The notes: generated by a model not told the origin, from the letters alone. Counted from the stretch's first letter, positions 44,970 through 56,318 are shown. The stretch is DNA of 64,000 nucleotides from Certhia americana (GCA_018697195.1 JAGMWU010000027.1:14846763-14910762), one strand, 5' to 3'. Numbers and translations: made by a program.

Positions 44970-47440
44970 ATACATAAAAACCAAGTATATAAAAAGCAAG
45001 AATGGCAGAAACAAGGGTTATAGACCCTTGAAAGGACTATCGGGGAATTAATCAGAGTAAAATGCCGGATGATTAATAAGACTAACTATAAAAAGGCAGT
45101 TCAAATTAGTGTTTCAACTTCCGCTACGGACAAGCACTGGGAAGTTTGTGACCATTTAAGTAAATTAAATTGTTGGTATAATTTTATGTTAGTACAAACC
45201 GTGGATGTAGTCTGCCTTTAGGGTCGTGGTGATAAAGAGATAACACTCAAATTTAAAATTAAAGCCATGCCTATTGCAATGACCAAATCAACTGTAACCC
45301 AAGTTCAGACCACACCACCTAAGATTAAACCTAGAATTTATAAAGTTAGCCCATATGTAATAAGGAATACAAGACAACAACAACTGTTATTTAACCCAGA
45401 GTAGTCTCTCAAGCGTATTGAATTACTAATGCAAACTAACATCTCTGAGATTCAGCCAGCCTGTTCTTCTTTCCTAAAGACATCATCGAAAGGCTGGGCA
45501 ACATAGTTACAAAAGCAGATACACATCAAGGGTAAAATGAGAAGAAACTTAACTGAAATATTAGGAACAAGGTTAGAGGTATTAAATGGAATAAATTCAG
45601 AAATATTAATAAATAAATTAGCCACTGCCACAAGCGATTTGACAAAACTTCAACAGCCCCTACAATCCTCTTTATTAGCATTAGGAACTAAACAATGGGA
45701 AGTTTCAAAAATATTACCAAGGTGGAAGGAGGCTAGAGACCAAGACCACAAGCTAATAATAAAAGCACTAAATATAGCTCAAAATAGTGTGTCATTAGCC
45801 CTCAGCTGCATACAGGCACAATTATAGATGCCATCAATAGTGGCTTCAGTAATAAGAAAAGGAAGTGAAGGCACTTTTCCAATTGAAATTCAAAAAATTG
45901 TCTGGGACAATACAAATAATTTAAAGAAAAAACTTCAGTCTTAGTAGACTCTAGTAAATTTTACTTATGATCCCACGACTGAAATAGCTACTGCTTTCGT
46001 GCTGACTATACGCAATGCCACAATTTACAATATCCACCCTATTATTGCATTGAGATTAAATCATGAAAGGACAGTGCTCTACCCCTTGGAGCATAGAGCA
46101 TGGGCCTGAATGATGAATAAGTAGCAAACTGTAAATTTAGAATCTTGTGTTACCTGGGAACAACAAGGGTTTATCTGTGAAGCTAACACAATTGATGCAC
46201 AGGACATATGTCTAGACACTTAGCAGATCATCTGCCACTTTGAAGTCCATCCAGATGTGTTAGGGGTTGGGGTGCTTCCCTATAGAATTTTTTCCCAGAA
46301 GTTGCTAAGAAGCTAAGTGCTGGGTGCTTTTCGGTACTCATGGGTGCTTAGGAACAAACAAAGGAAGCAGCTAAGGCAGAGACAGAGAGGCACCGTCTTT
46401 ACTTCGCTCTGGGCAGTTTTCTGCTCTCAGAACGGCCAGAGCTGCTCGTCTCAGCATGGCAGAGAGTTCTCACAATCCCACCTGAAGCTCGGTCAGACCA
46501 CCATCTCTTTGTGTGTCCCCCGGGATTTTGGGGAACCTGTTTCCTCCTTGCCCTGCCAGGTGCTCCTTCTCCCTGCCCTGCATCCACGGCTTCTTCAGTT
46601 TGTTCGAGGTCTCCCCACGCTGTATTTCTGCAGTCCCTGCCCAGCCAGGACATTTCCAACAGCTCCAGCCACTGCCAAGCCTCGGATACATCTCATCCTC
46701 CCAGGACTGCTGCTGGCTCTGGTAGCTTGTAACGGTACTGAGGGGGGGTGGGGGGTGCCCGAGGAAAACTGTAACTGGGTTGTTGGATGTTTTTCCTTTT
46801 CTTCTCTAGTTCTGTTTGTTGTCAATATTATAGTTATTATTGTTAATTTACCTTGTTAGACTAACTAGTAAAGAACTGTTATTCCTACCCTCACACTGTT
46901 GCCTGAGACCCCCCCTTCAATTTTAAGATTATAACAAGTCCAAGGGAAGTTTCCATTCTTTTTTTTGGTTCCTTAGCAGACACCCCGTCTTTCCAAACCA
47001 AGACAAGATGCTAGTCAGAAGACTGTGCTTGTATATATTGGCCTAAGCTGTGTATGTCGAAAAACTGCATGTACTTCTGTAAAAATAGACGATAACAATG
47101 TCACTTTGCCTATTAAGAACCATTCTAAATTTTGTATTTGTAATTTTGTTAAGATTGAAAGGTGCAATTTTTCATATTCAGCACCGGTTACATCCCACCA
47201 GTTGATAAGATCTAACTACACAATATACCATAAATTATCACCCACACCCATTAGAATGAACCTTACATTAGTAAGACAGCTAATGAACCAGCAAGACATA
47301 GGAAAAATCCTGAAAGAGATTCAAGAAAACAGGCAAAAGACTCTGGTTGCTCTCTATCATAATATAAAAGAAATAAACAAAGTATTACAAAGAGTAAACC
47401 AAGATGTTAAGAAAGAGTTAAGAGTTACTGTTAGCTATGT
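44970..47440 (+). pseudogene. env: ERV-C env-like remnant, split by a solo LTR
   Basis: After the RT block comes a region with many N-glycosylation sequons, a heptad-like helix at 45537-45827 (alternating Leu/Ile with a LATATSDLTKLQ run), Cys-rich segments (ICEANTIDAQDICLDT near 46170; CVCRKTAC near 47050; CICNF near 47150) and a second helix at 47260-47420 ending in a CCC stretch. Stops are frequent. This layout suits the ectodomain of a retroviral envelope protein. It is broken by the solo LTR 46258-47005. Identification is by composition, position and my impression of the family; it needs a profile search. Confidence 0.5.
46258..47005 (+). repeat. Solo LTR, family 1, nested in ERV-C env (748 bp)
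   Basis: TGTTAGGGGTTGGG ... AACCAAGACA with perfect TSD AGATG (46253-46257, 47006-47010). Confidence 0.9.
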
Positions 47441-47460
47441 TTGTTGTTGCACAGTTAATG

Positions 47461-48099
47461 TTTTGTTTTGTTAATAGTATGACTATTAAATAATGTTAAT
47501 CAATAAAAAAATCACTCACCTTGTACCCCTACTGTACCCTTATCCTAAGTTGGTGTATCCTGTTCCTTGTTCCTGTACCCCTCTCCCAAGTTGCTGTATC
47601 CTGTTCCTTGTTCCTGTTCCCATCGGGTCCCACCTCCACTGCTCCTCTACACATGACAGCTAAATGGCTCCACCCAGTATGCAAACCATGTGAACTCCCA
47701 TGAATCTAGGTGACTACCGAAAGTGAGACCACCTTATGCAGGCCTCTGAAGTTTGAAAGCCGATGCACAAATACTTTACAAAACCACTCTGGAAGACTGG
47801 GCAGAACAACAGGCTATCTGTGGAGCCATTTGGTCATCTCGCTATAACTAGAACAGAACTCACTCAGAGTCACCCCCTAGACCTCAACAAGCCAAACTCT
47901 GGGAAGTCTCCTATAGGACTCCTGTGAGGTTGGAGCCCCCAGCTCTGCTTTTGGGCAAAGCTGCTTGCACCTTCTCCTCCTCCTCGGTGTCCACAGGGAG
48001 CAGTGGTGGTGAGCGTGAGCCCTCGAGCCCCCACCCAGGCTGATCTAATAAAGGATTAAAGAGGGAGCAGAAGGTCTCCTGGCCCTTTTATTCTTCTCA
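47461..48099 (+). repeat. Solo LTR, same family as 31882-32560
   Basis: The last 300 bases align with 32260-32560 (blocks CTCCTCCTCGG..GGGAGCAG, GGCTGATCTAATAAAGG) and the end is TTCTTCTCA. CTAATAAAGG at 48043 is the polyadenylation signal. The left end is not clear and no TSD was found. Confidence 0.5.
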
Positions 48100-48594
48100 T
48101 TGGGCATGCACAGGCGGCAGGAGCTGCCATGGGAGGGTCTCTAATCGACCTTTCGTCCAGCCCTGCCAGGAATGGCAGGCAGCCCGTCCCGCTCGGCTCG
48201 GGGTGGGTGGTGCCTGTGGTCGGATACCTAGTGAAGGGAGGAACTCTTTTGGGAGGGGTCCCAGATCCCACCTCCCCCGCACTGCTCCTTCTGGGTGCAG
48301 TGAATGATGGCGCGTGCGTGGCAGAGAAACAGGACACAGTGGTGCCCCTAGCAGCTGCTTCTGTCTCTGCATCTCAAAACCCCCCGCACCTGAGGGGGGT
48401 GGAACTGGGGCGGCCCTGCCCCACCCCGCCCCAGGCACAGGCTCTGCTGGGACGGGTGTATCCCGGCGGTGGCTGGTTCGAATCCACGGTCACAGTCTAC
48501 CGCGAACGCTGGGTCCGTGGTAGGTGTGGGCGTGGCACGGTTCGCCCTTGGCGTAGATGGGGATGTGGCCGGTGGGAGATCTGTGGTTCCCTGA
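48100..48594 (+). pseudogene. gag: ERV-D gag, upstream part
   Basis: GC-rich sequence open in one frame from 48129 to 48689 (Pro/Gly/Val-rich), likely the linker between matrix and capsid. A frame change to the next ORF occurs between about 48592 and 48689. No start codon can be assigned with confidence. Confidence 0.45.
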
Positions 48595-49791
48595 AGCCGG
48601 GGGCCCTCATCACCGGCGCTGTGGACCCTCCCTCCGTGCCAGGTGACCGTCCGCCCAAAGGAGAACGGTCGGTTTTGGCGAGAAGTTAGAATAAAAGCAG
48701 AGGAAATGATTGAAAGTTCTTCTGGACGTTGCTCCCAGGATTGCGAGGATGGTTCCTTTGGCCCTGCTGCTGTTGCAGGGGGCACTGCATCGGGTGAGGC
48801 CATGTTGGCTTCCACTCTGGCACCTGCCTTTGTCCATGTGGAGTCCACGGGATGTGACTCAGAGGGTGCTGCGACCCTACCAGGGGGTCCTCAGGCCTTC
48901 CCTGTACTTAGGGGTGTTATGAATAACACCTATCAGCCCTTATCTTGGCGAGCTTTGCTGGACCTCTGTGAAAAGGTTGGCAAATATGATCTGGGGTCTG
49001 CTGAGGTCAAGCAGGTGCTTCGTGTGTTTGCTGTGGATGCATTGCTGCATCATGACATTCGTAGCCTGGCCCACATTTCATTTGACCCTGTAATATATGA
49101 CCTTTTTGAGTCCAGATGGGATCAATTGGTAGCCAAGGCAGTGCAGTGGAATGCTACGCTGGGTCAGCAGGACCTTAGATGTGTGATTGGCACTGATGTG
49201 CTGCTGGGCCTAGGCAATTATGTTTCTCCTAATGGGCAAGCCGGGTTTGATCCCCTGGTGCTTGAGCTGTGCAAGGAGACAGGCATGGCAGCGTTGGTTC
49301 AGACCATGGAATTGGCCGCTCCGAAACAGGCGTTTGCAACTGTAGTCCAGGGAGCTAATGAACCCTTCCTGCAATTCGCAAGGCGCTTGACTGCCTCTGT
49401 CAAAAGGCAAGTGGGGAATCCGGAAGTGAGAGCGCTAGTGCTTGGAAACTTGGTGAGGACCAATTGCAATGCCGATTGTAGGAGGATCATAGAGCCTCTT
49501 CCTGGTAATCCTTCTGTCTCTGACATGGTGGAGGCCTGTGCGAGAATGGGTGACTTTGGCCAGAAGGTGGCTGCCTTGGCAGCTGCTGTACAACCGGTTT
49601 GGACAGTGCCACATGGTGGACAGCTGTGGCATGGGAATGCCAGGAGTGGTAAGAAACAGAAAAAGAAGGGGCAAAAGGTCACACCTCCGTTGTGTTACTG
49701 TGGTCGATGTGGCAGGCCGAATTATACCTCCAATGTCTGTAAGGCGACTGTTCATGTTAATGGACAGGTTTTGCAGGGGTTGGGAAACTGA
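48595..49791 (+). CDS. gag: ERV-D Gag capsid-nucleocapsid ORF, open
   Basis: An open frame of about 398 codons (an ATG-less opening; the first start-like codon is GTG 48643). It encodes an acidic linker, then a class II capsid: YQPLSWRALLDL, a helical core, and the major homology region around QGANEPFLQFARRL (about 49348-49390). A nucleocapsid motif follows: CYCGRCGRPNYTSNVC, where one C-x2-C-x4-H-x4-C knuckle has Tyr in place of His. The basic KKQKKKGQK run sits before it. It ends at TGA 49789-49791. Its openness contrasts with the broken pol downstream. Confidence 0.75.
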   Translation, partial: SRGPSSPALWTLPPCQVTVRPKENGRFWREVRIKAEEMIESSSGRCSQDCEDGSFGPAAVAGGTASGEAMLASTLAPAFVHVESTGCDSEGAATLPGGPQAFPVLRGVMNNTYQPLSWRALLDLCEKVGKYDLGSAEVKQVLRVFAVDALLHHDIRSLAHISFDPVIYDLFESRWDQLVAKAVQWNATLGQQDLRCVIGTDVLLGLGNYVSPNGQAGFDPLVLELCKETGMAALVQTMELAAPKQAFATVVQGANEPFLQFARRLTASVKRQVGNPEVRALVLGNLVRTNCNADCRRIIEPLPGNPSVSDMVEACARMGDFGQKVAALAAAVQPVWTVPHGGQLWHGNARSGKKQKKKGQKVTPPLCYCGRCGRPNYTSNVCKATVHVNGQVLQGLGN

Positions 49792-49799
49792 AAGCAGAG

Positions 49800-50787
49800 C
49801 GTGAAAGGGAGTCGCGCTCAGAGACAAGTTTCTCTCCGAACCCAGGAGCCGATGGAGGTCTGCTTAGCCGACTCAGAGCCAGTACCCGCGGATCAGCAGG
49901 AGTGGATGTAAGCACTGTGGACGTGGTTATTGAAGCCATAAAATAGATAGCCTTCAAGAAATAATGGGTTAAAACATAGAATGTGAAGCATTTGGAGAAA
50001 GTATAGTATTTAAGAAATACCCGGAGCAATAAATTGGTCAGGACTAGGAACACAATGACAGGAGAGGAAGATAAGGATGAAAACCACCGGACAAAGCATA
50101 CTTCGAGCCAAAGCTAAAGCATGTCTAATGCCAATATGTCAGGTTGACCCTAGGAGCCTGGCCAAAGCATAGGAACTTAGCCAACTACACCGGGAATGGA
50201 CCAAATTTGGAGAGAAGTTCAAAAGTTTAAAGAGGAAGACTCCTCGGAGACCACCGCCCATGATGAAGGCCGACCGGAACTACCCCCGAGAAGATCCTCA
50301 AAACAGAAGTTCCCGCCCACGCTCCGCCTACGGCACGCCCCACATGAATATGCATGAATATGATGTAATCCCAAACTTAAAACTGTATAAAAGGCACGCT
50401 TTTGCTGTAAGACTTCGGAAATCCCTTTAGAAATTTCCCCAGCGCGCTGCTGAATAAAATACCTCCTGTCTATCTGACTTAAACTGAGTCTCTTAGACAG
50501 TTATTATATCGCCTTTTGGGGCAAAATTCGGCATCATTATCATAGGCTCTGGAAAAATACACAAGGTTCCCCTCGATGCCGTTGGTCCCTTGGGTGGAGG
50601 CATGAGTGCTTTCCTGATGGGAAGATCCAGTGCCACCATTCAGGGCATCATTGTGCACATGGGGTTGATTGATGCAGATTTTATGGGACAGATTTGTGCA
50701 ATGGTGTCTACCCCCACTCCTCCTGTCACTATCCCAAAAGGAACAAAGATTGTTCAACTTGTGCCTTTTAAGTCTTCGGTTGACTGA
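49800..50787 (+). pseudogene. ERV-D dUTPase domain, split by a solo LTR
   Basis: The amino end (RGSAGVDVSTV, about 49887-49924) and the carboxy part (50560-50785) with GRSSATIQGI and IPKGTKIVQL are dUTPase motifs. This enzyme limits uracil in viral DNA and is fused to protease in betaretroviruses. The LTR 49931-50536 sits between them. Allowing for one TSD copy, both parts are in the same frame. Confidence 0.75.
49931..50536 (+). repeat. Solo LTR nested in ERV-D dUTPase (606 bp)
   Basis: TGAAGCCATAAAATAG ... TTCGGCATCA with 4-bp TSD TTAT (49927-49930, 50537-50540). CTGTATAAAAGGC at about 50390 is a TATA box and CTGAATAAAATACC at about 50450 a polyadenylation signal. Confidence 0.82.
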
Positions 50788-52950
50788 GTGCGAGGAGAAG
50801 GTGGCTTTTGATCCACTGGGCCGCCTCAGGTCCACTGGACCATGTCCTGACTGAAAACCATCCTGAGATGTGCACCCTGTCTGTTCCTGGTGTGTCATCC
50901 CCAGAGATCCATCTCAGTGGGCTTCTGGACACCGGCACAGACGTCACAATTATCTCCCTGGCTGCCTGACCTCCAGAATGGCCTTTGGTGCCAGTGCAGG
51001 CGTCAATTGCAGGATTGGGGGAACCAACGCAGTGCTATGGGAGCCAGCTGCCTGTGAAGATCACGAACCCGGAGGCACAGACAGCTATGGTTCGGCCTCA
51101 TGTCACTGCACGTCCTCTTAACCTCTGGGGGAGGGATGTGCTGGCCCCGTGGGGGGTGCGCATCGGGACGGATTTTTGATGGGGGCCACTGCGATAAAGG
51201 GCACAGGGTGTCCTACGCCTCCTTTATGGTGGCTGGTGGACAAACCAGTCTGGAAAAATCAGTGGCCCATTCCTTGAGATAAATTAGTTGCCCTTCGAGA
51301 CCTGGTGCAGGAACAGTTGGACTAGGGTCATCTGGAGCCTTATACCAGTCCCTGGAACACTCCTGTCTTCTGCATCAGGAAGAAGTCTGGGAAATGGAGG
51401 TTGTTACAAGACCTCCGAAAGGTCAATGCTGTGATGGAGGGAATGGGAACGTTACAGGCAGGCATGCATTCGCCTACCATGCTTCCCGCAGATTGGCCAA
51501 TCCTCATTGTGGATTTGAAGGATTGATTTTTTTCAATTCCTTGGCATCCCGATGACAGACCGAAATTCGCTTTCTCAGTGCCAGCAATTAATAATGCTGA
51601 GCCCGCACAGAGATATCAATGGTGAGTCTTGCCCCAGGGCATGTGGAACAGTCCGGCCATATGCCAATGGCATGTGGCCCATGCCTTGTCTGGAGTTCGC
51701 AAGCAGTTCCCTGAATCCCTTCTGTATCATTATATGGACGACATTTTGGTGGCTGCGTCCACCCAGGATGAGTTTCTGAGGATACAGCCTCAGTTGCTCA
51801 AGGCTCTGCATTCAAATGGGCTGCAAGTGGCTCCAGAAAAGGTTCAACAACAACCTCCATGGAAATTGTTGGGGGTCAAAATTCTGGAACGGACAATCCA
51901 ACACCAGGAGGTGCAATTTGCGCATCCGGTGAAGACACTGAATGACGCCCAGTAATTGGTAGGTGTCATCACTTGATTACATCCGTATCTGGGACTGACC
52001 AATGCAAAATTCTCTCCTTTGTTTGACTTATTAAAGGGAGACTCTGATTTGAAATCACCTCGGACATTGACCCCTGTGGTGCGTCAGGTGCTAGAGGAGA
52101 TTCAGCAAGCTGTTTCTGCTTGCCAAGTTTACCGCATTGATCCTGCCGTTGATATCACTGTGTTTATTACCACTCCAGATTCGCATCCCACAGGTATCAT
52201 TGGCCAATGGAATGACAAATGGTCTGATTCCTTTCATGTCTTGAAATGGGTTTTTCTGCCTCATCAGCTGCAGAAGACGGCAACTGCAGTGTCTGAGCTG
52301 ATTGCTCGAATGATAATCAAATGCCAGCAACGGTGTTTGCAATTGATGGGTGCAGATCCCGTAAAGATCATACTCCCGATACAAAGGGAGGATTTTCAAT
52401 GAAGCCTTGCAAACAGTGTGTCTCTGCAGAGTGCTCTAGAAAACTTTTCAGGGCAGGTCACTTATCATCTGCCCAGTCATAAGCTACTACAGGTAGCAAA
52501 ATTCACAAAAATCTCTTTGAGGCCCAAAAATAGTCAGGAACCAGTGCAAGGACCCACTGTCTTCACTCACGGTTCGGGGAAAACAGGAAAAGCCATTGCT
52601 ACCTGGAGGGATGGATCTGAGTGGCAGGTTCTGGAAGGCCATGAGGATGGGTCAGCCCAGCTGGTTGAATTGAGGGCTGCAGTCATGGCATTTGAAATGT
52701 TCTCCCAGGAACCTTTCAATTTGGTCACGGATTCAGCCTATGTGGCTGACATCGCACAGCGATTGGGTTATTCATTTTTAAAGGAGGTCAGTAATCCTGC
52801 CATGTTTCATCTACTGAAGGCCTTGTGGTGTGCCATTCAGGACCAGGTACACCCATACTACGTCCTGCATATGAGAAGTCGCACCGATTTGCATGGGTTT
52901 GTAGCAGAAGGTAACGCGAGGGCTGACAAGTTGGCTAACCCAGCACGGTA
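50788..52950 (+). pseudogene. pol: ERV-D protease, RT and RNase H remnant
   Basis: Protease: LLDTGTDVTIIS near 50925, stopped soon after. [19 protein letters not shown] near 51370, VLPQGM near 51630, and the catalytic YMDD at about 51732-51743 in an open stretch 51629-51955. RNase H: open frame 52418-52951, with FTHGSG in place of an acidic DGS, LVTDSAY and GNARADKLA. In between are stops near 51290, 51330, 51525, 51955 and 52402. Order and motifs are standard for class II pol. Confidence 0.82.
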
Positions 52951-52959
52951 GCACCTCAG

Positions 52960-53922
52960 CCTGACATGCTCGCGCAGCCAAGGCATCGCATGGGTTTTTC
53001 CATCAGAATGCACATATCTTGCAGAAACAGTTTCAGCTGATGCCTATGGAGGCTTGTGACATTGTCGAGTCATGTGATGACTGTCATGCACTGGCTTGCA
53101 CAGCCTTTACCAGCTGGAGTGAACCCCAGAGGCCTTAGGGCCTTGGAGCTTTGGCAGACGGCTATCACCCAGATTGCCGAGTTTGGCCAGCTCAAGTATG
53201 TGCATGTCACGGTGGACACGTTCTCTTCTGCCATGTGGGTCTCTGCTCACACTGGAGAAAAAGCCTGCGATGTCCTTGCCCACTGGAGGCAGGCCTTTGC
53301 CGTTCTAGGCCTACCTCCTGCTGTGAAAACCGACAATGGTCCTGCTTATGCATCGCAGCAGGTGCTGCAGTTCCTACAAGCATGGGGTGTGTCACACAAG
53401 TTTGCTATCCCTCATTCTCTGACTGGTCAAGCTATTGTAGAACGTGCTCATGGTACTCTGAAGCGGGTTCTTCAAAAACAAAAACGGAGAATGCAGGGTG
53501 ACACCCCACACAGTCGGTTGGCAAAGGCATTGTACCCCATCAATCATCTTACTGTGCCCCAAAACTCGAATAACCCTGTAATTTTGAATCATCATCTCTC
53601 ATTGCAGGCTTCAGACGAGACACCTCAGCCTTGAGCAAAGGTCCGGGTGAGAAATTTAGTCACCAAACAGTGGGAAGGTCCTTACGACCTTATCGCTTCT
53701 GGGCAAGGGTACGCATGTGTATCCACAGATACTGGAGTACGCTGGGTACCTTCGAGGTGTGTCCATCCTTACCTGCGACCGCAGGGACAGGATCCAGCCA
53801 ATGGGCCACACGGAAACCATGACCAAACTGAAAATCATCGGGTGGATGGATCATCAAGTGATGACTCAGATGCAGACAACGCGAGTAATCACTCTGATGA
53901 TTCCTCCAGAAATGGACATTGA
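52960..53922 (+). pseudogene. pol: ERV-D integrase remnant
   Basis: The catalytic core is open in 53056-53634: VTVDTFSSAMW (first Asp), KTDNGPAY (second Asp) and GQAIVERAHGTLK (Glu), the D,D-35-E triad of retroviral integrases. The HHCC domain upstream is degraded. A TGA at about 53633 ends the core; the same protein continues in another open piece (53647-53922) with KQWEGPYDL and WVPSRCVHP, the carboxy-terminal DNA-binding domain, and an acidic Asp/Ser/Asn-rich tail. No env follows. Confidence 0.82.
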
Positions 53923-53985
53923 ACATTGTACATATTCCCTTTCAACATTGTACATTTTTCTTTTTTCTTTTTTCTTTTTTAAATG

Positions 53986-53999
53986 GAAAAAGGGTGAGA
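53986..53999 (+). other. Polypurine tract of ERV-D
   Basis: GGAAAAAGGGTGAGA run directly upstream of the LTR. Confidence 0.75.
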
Positions 54000-54303
54000 T
54001 GTCGCCCTTGCTTTTGCATGTTTTCTTCTAGCCTTCTGATGTTTTGAATTTCTGGAGTCAGATTCCCACACACACTTCTGTAAACAACAATGTTTTACAT
54101 TCCTTTCAAAAAAGGAAGTGAGAATTGATGGACCTATGGTTTGACCAGTTTGGTCTCAGAGGAGGCCACCTGTTAGATCAATCAAGGGACAATGTGTGTA
54201 ACCTATATAAATCAGAGTTTTATAATAAACTTCCTCTTTTCTTCTGCCTTGCTCGAGGAAAGGTGTTGCGTGTGTGTGTGTTTGTTCGTGTCGAATTGCG
54301 ACA
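54000..54303 (+). repeat. 3' LTR of ERV-D (304 bp)
   Basis: TGTCGCCCTTGC ... GTCGAATTGCGACA. CTATATAAATCAG at about 54202 (TATA) and ATAATAAACTTCC at about 54222 (polyadenylation), with a GT-rich run after. Same family as the solo LTR at 62079-62385. Confidence 0.85.
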
Positions 54304-55279
54304 AAAACAGTCTTGGGAATGAGAGTTCATTAACAAAAAAAAGTATTCCTGGGTGAAAAACATCTGCATATGTAATAAACAAGAAATCTGTCTTATAGGA
54401 ATCAGTGAACAAAATATGTAAACTTACCAAGAATAGAGAGATTAGATGGATAAGTGAAATACCTTTTACTAACCAATAGAGTAATTGGCAAGAAAGCTAT
54501 TAACCAATTAAAGTGGAACACAAGGTCTGTAAAAACTGTATAAAATGAGTTGTGTGAATAAAGAATGGGCTTTTCCTGCATGAAGAAAATGGAGAAATGG
54601 AGTCTCAGCTGATTTATTAAAACAGGGAAAAGGGTGAGGGCTGTGAAAGGGAGGGAGTGAGTAGGTAGGAGGGTGGGTGGGCAGGAAAGTGAGGAAAGGA
54701 TGGTTGCCAAAGGGGAATGAAGGGTAGAAGGGGTTGTTACAGATTGGTGTCCCCGGACACAGTGCTTTGTCTGAGTGCCACTTTGGACACAAGACTATGT
54801 GAAGCATGAGGATCCAAATGTTGGTACCATAGTGCCAGCACATGCAAGATTTGTGTCACCTTTGAGCCAGAAGTTAGCAGATATGATGCATGGTCTCAAG
54901 GTCTGGTCTTGGTCTTTTTCCCTCCATCAAGACTGAAGTAAATCCCTAGACCCTCCTGTGGAGGACCAGGTAAGTTTTGTCTCAAACATTCTCATTGTTG
55001 TGACAGAAAAATTGTGATTGGAAGAGAGTCCCATGGAGGTGGACCAGCGCTGTGCTGAGCCAGCTTCCTTTTCTGCCTTAAGACTCATGCTCAGTGTGCC
55101 TGCATCAACTTTCCCTCAATTCACTTCCTGGAGAGCTGACTGCAATATGTGCAAATAATGTCTGCGTATGCACAAACAAAAAGGGGGCAAAAAAATCTAT
55201 TTTACATAAGGGGCATGTACCAGGTAAGCTATAAAAGGAAACTGATCAGTCCTGCTCACACTTTCTCTTTTTTCTTCTC
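54304..55279. other. Mostly unassigned; LTR-like block at about 54389-54625
   Basis: CTGTATAAAATGAG (about 54537) followed by GAATAAAGAATGGG (about 54559) gives a TATA-to-polyadenylation spacing seen in compact LTR promoters, so part may be a short class II LTR. Ends and TSD were not found. The rest shows nothing recognisable. Confidence 0.3.
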
Positions 55280-55949
55280 TGTCCTGGGTTGATGCTGAAT
55301 TGTATCCCCATTCATCTGTTTAGTTCAGAAATAAGTTTTACACCTTTAAAACTGGATCTGAGAGTGAAGGGGGGAGAAGGAAAAGAGGTGGAATGTCTGA
55401 GTCGGTTATTTTCAAAACATAAAGATAAGAGCTTTCAGCTTTCCTTCACACACAGCCTGTGTTGTCTGCAGTGAGGACAGCTAGAGAGAGCTCTCTTTTG
55501 TTTTTTGTTAGTTTTTTGGCTAGCTAAAGCAGAGAAGTTTTCCTGACTGTGGTTGTTTGGGTTTTTTTCTTGGAACTGTTCAAACCTGTTCTGGACTAAA
55601 AAACCCAGAAGAGCACCGGGAGCTCAGACCTGTGGCCCACTGGGGCCTGGCCTGGGCCCCGGCATTTCCCAGTGCTGGAGGGACTGACAACAGACTTAGT
55701 GAGCCGGGCTGCATCCCACAAAAGAGACATTCTGAATTTGTCATCTCTTCAGAGCAACAAGAGGTTTTGTTGTTTAGTACTGTTCATTTGTTGTGCTGGG
55801 GAGTGCTTTGACTGTTAAATAAACAATTTTTTTCTACTTTTCTCCAGGGAAATCTTTTTCCAAACAGGTTGGGGAAGGGCGGTTTGAATTTGCTTTCTAG
55901 AGGGACCCCATTTGGAGGTTTCTTCCCAAATTTTCCCTAAACCAGGACA
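55280..55949 (+). repeat. Solo LTR, relative of 9639-10249 (670 bp)
   Basis: TGTCCTGGGTTGATG ... CTAAACCAGGACA. GTTAAATAAACAATT about 130 bases from the right end is the polyadenylation signal. Flanks are CT-rich so the TSD cannot be read reliably. Confidence 0.75.
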
Positions 55950-55968
55950 CTCTCGCTCTCTTTCTCTT

Positions 55969-56318
55969 TGTTGACCCAAGATCCAGACCATCCACATGGC
56001 AGAAATAACATGGGATCTAAGGACTGGTGATCTTCTTTCTTCTCTTTCTCCATTTCCATCTTTATCTCTTCTCTTGCTTTGTCTTGGCAAAGTACAACTA
56101 TCATATTCTAACCTGTACTCCTCCGTACCAAAGTTTGTTGCAGGAGTTGGGAGCCTGTTGAAGTGTGTTGCAAAAGTTAAGGGCATGTTAGCCAACACTT
56201 TTGAGACTAAATAGTGGGCTGGTTGACAGAGTTAAGGTGATTATATAATAAAAGCATAAGAGCATAAGACACATGGAGTAGTGTCTTTGTTCAGCCCCCA
56301 ACTGAGTGGGTTGTGACA
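55969..56318 (+). repeat. LTR-like sequence
   Basis: TGTTGACCCAAG ... GGTTGTGACA with ATAATAAAAGC at about 56244 and CTCTT near both edges (the right one displaced by one base). Tentative. Confidence 0.35.

Larger units (their letters stand above)
40119..47470 (+). mobile_element. ERV-C: tRNA-Arg-primed class I element, decayed
   Basis: LTR ending at 41418, tRNA-Arg primer site, leader with a splice donor, gag, protease-RT, then env-like sequence. RNase H and integrase are missing, so pol has been deleted or replaced between about 44940 and 44980. Many stops interrupt all genes. A family 1 solo LTR is nested at 46258-47005. No matching 3' LTR was found; the LTR at the right edge belongs to another family. 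The 5' limit is approximate. Confidence 0.7.
48100..54303 (+). mobile_element. ERV-D: class II provirus, 5' truncated, no env
   Basis: Gag, dUTPase, protease, RT, RNase H and integrase in betaretroviral order, followed by a polypurine tract and a 304-bp 3' LTR. No 5' LTR of this family precedes it. Stops and frameshifts are scattered through pro-pol. A class I solo LTR is nested in the dUTPase. The 3' LTR family also appears as a solo LTR at 62079-62385 with a 6-bp TSD. Confidence 0.85.

Noticed and set aside
47461..48099. 3' LTR of ERV-C
   Set aside because: Its end and polyadenylation region do not match the ERV-C 5' LTR; it matches the family of 31882-32560 instead.
48460..48490. GGTTCGAATCC resembling a tRNA T-arm B box near 48475
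   Set aside because: No matching A box or cloverleaf around it; it lies in the GC-rich gag linker of ERV-D.
54508..54843. Minus-strand frame with Pro/Phe-rich composition
   Set aside because: Purine-rich plus strand gives a low-complexity antisense product; no support.
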